DNA of 5,893 bases from Pedobacter sp. (GTDB lineage Bacteria > Bacteroidota > Bacteroidia > Sphingobacteriales > Sphingobacteriaceae), in NCBI GenBank assembly GCA_028287885.1, contig JAQBOT010000134.1, forward strand, positions 1-5,893, written 5' to 3'. Under the pieces are notes generated by a model that had not been told where the DNA came from, ran no database searches, and saw nothing but the letters and a program-made list of their open reading frames with translations. Shown here piece by piece: positions 4,880 to 5,893 of the stretch (the stretch's first letter is position 1; each line of letters starts with the position of its first letter). The position numbers were made by a program, and so were the translations under genes.

Positions 4880-5893
4880 ATGTTAAACCGCAGAAAATTT
4901 ATTCGTAGTACGGCTCTGACCGCAGGAACAATCGTTATAGGAAAGTCTGGCTTTACAATGATGCCCGAGCACAATGGCTCAACACAAGCAATTAAGCCAA
5001 TTATTATTTCGACATGGGACTTTGGAATTGCCGCCAACCAAGCAGGCTGGCAGATACTAGTGAAGGGTGGCCGCGCTTTGGATGCCATTGAACATGCCGG
5101 TTGGGTTCCTGAAGCGGATGTGCACAACCAGACAGTAGGCTACGGCGGCTTACCCGACCGCGATGGATTTGTTACCTTGGACGCCTGCATCATGGATGAA
5201 TTTGGAAACTGCGGTGCAGTGCTGGCAATTCAGAACATCAAACATCCGATCTCAGTGGCAAGAATGGTGATGGAAAAAACACCGCATGTGATGCTTGCAG
5301 GGGATGGAGCACTGCAATTCGCATTGGAAAATGGCTTCAAAAAAGAAGATCTCTTAACAAAAGAAAGCATTGCAGCCTGGAAGGAATGGCTTAAAACAGC
5401 TAAATACAGTCCCGTAATCAACATTGAAAATAAACAGTACAACAAGAGCAGTCCACTGAAACTGCCGGGCAATCAATATAATCATGACACAATCGGCATC
5501 CTGGCGATTGACGCTTTCGGGAATATTTCAGGTGGATGTACCACCAGCGGCATGGCATATAAACTTCATGGTAGGATTGGTGACAGTCCGATCATTGGCG
5601 CCGGCTTGTATGTTGATAACGAGGTTGGGGGTGCTACGTCAACGGGAGTGGGCGAGGAGGTTGTTCGAAATGTAGGATCCTTCCTTGTTGTTGAGTTGAT
5701 GCGGCAAGGTTACTCACCCGAAAATGCATGCAAGGAAGCGGTTTTGCGCATCATCAAAAAGAAACCAGATACAGCGAAAAACATTCAAGTGGGATTTTTA
5801 GCTATCAATAAAAAAGGCGAGCACGGAGCTTTTGCAATTCAGAAAGGCTTTTCCTATGCTGTTTGTAATGCCGATAGGCAGGATTTGCTCATC
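4880..5893 (+). CDS. Tat-exported N4-(beta-N-acetylglucosaminyl)-L-asparaginase, C-terminus cut
   Basis: The visible 338 residues are a glycosylasparaginase (Ntn-hydrolase, peptidase family T2). This enzyme cleaves the bond between N-acetylglucosamine and asparagine left after glycoprotein breakdown. The N-terminus carries a twin-arginine signal (NRRKFIRS, residues 3-10) and a hydrophobic stretch (11-20), so folded export to the periplasm is expected. The substrate-pocket motif STWDFG is at 44-49. The precursor self-cleaves before nucleophile Thr204 in HDTIG (202-206). Thr222, Arg232 and Asp235 (GRIGDSPIIGAG) lie 18, 28 and 31 residues after it, as I recall for the Flavobacterium enzyme (Thr152, Thr170, Arg180, Asp183). 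The reading frame is still open at the window edge; typical family length (about 340) suggests only a few residues are missing. The ATG at 4880 starts the Tat signal directly; no Shine-Dalgarno precedes it. Confidence 0.95.
   Translation, partial: MLNRRKFIRSTALTAGTIVIGKSGFTMMPEHNGSTQAIKPIIISTWDFGIAANQAGWQILVKGGRALDAIEHAGWVPEADVHNQTVGYGGLPDRDGFVTLDACIMDEFGNCGAVLAIQNIKHPISVARMVMEKTPHVMLAGDGALQFALENGFKKEDLLTKESIAAWKEWLKTAKYSPVINIENKQYNKSSPLKLPGNQYNHDTIGILAIDAFGNISGGCTTSGMAYKLHGRIGDSPIIGAGLYVDNEVGGATSTGVGEEVVRNVGSFLVVELMRQGYSPENACKEAVLRIIKKKPDTAKNIQVGFLAINKKGEHGAFAIQKGFSYAVCNADRQDLLI

Noticed and set aside
4876..5127. Open frames on the minus strand at 4876-5127 and 5230-5472, and on the plus strand at 5484-5675
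   Set aside because: All overlap the glycosylasparaginase frame, whose catalytic motifs are plainly conserved; these are shadows.

Overview
This 5.9 kb window looks like chromosomal DNA from a member of the Bacteroidota, most likely Sphingobacteriaceae (Pedobacter/Mucilaginibacter-like). Four things suggest this. Gene starts lack Shine-Dalgarno sequences. Several upstream regions carry Bacteroidota-type -7 boxes (TAnnTTTG). The tRNA has no encoded CCA. The FtsA-like, SDR and exported methyltransferase proteins resemble those typical of that group. The genus is inferred from remembered family features, not from a search.

Layout from left to right: (1) the N-terminal third of a short-chain dehydrogenase/reductase, minus strand, cut by the left edge (1-340); (2) a small stand-alone response-regulator receiver protein, minus strand (473-853); (3) a divergent FtsA-like actin-fold protein, minus strand (1137-2459), with no ftsQ, ftsZ or mur genes in view; (4) a small, apparently exported SAM-dependent methyltransferase, plus strand (2708-3244), which converges 10 bp from (5) an alpha/beta hydrolase, minus strand (3255-4052); (6) tRNA-Pro(UGG), minus strand (4270-4343), with its own promoter and an intrinsic terminator; (7) a Tat-exported glycosylasparaginase, plus strand (from 4880), cut by the right edge probably only a few residues from its end.

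The genes do not form one operon or pathway. Strands alternate, every protein gene has its own intergenic leader, and functions are mixed: redox enzyme, signalling receiver, cytoskeletal ATPase homologue, exported methyltransferase, hydrolase, tRNA and glycoprotein/asparagine catabolism. No mobile element, CRISPR array, phage gene or long repeat was seen.

The most interesting item is the orphan FtsA-like protein. Its second phosphate-binding motif is degenerate, it stops without the usual C-terminal membrane-targeting tail, and it instead carries a roughly 55-residue N-terminal extension that begins with a possible amphipathic helix. The exported methyltransferase (no SAM is known outside the cytoplasm) and a perfect 8-bp dyad whose two arms are divergent -7-like boxes (4174-4202) are also worth a look. 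I found no convincing new multi-gene system.
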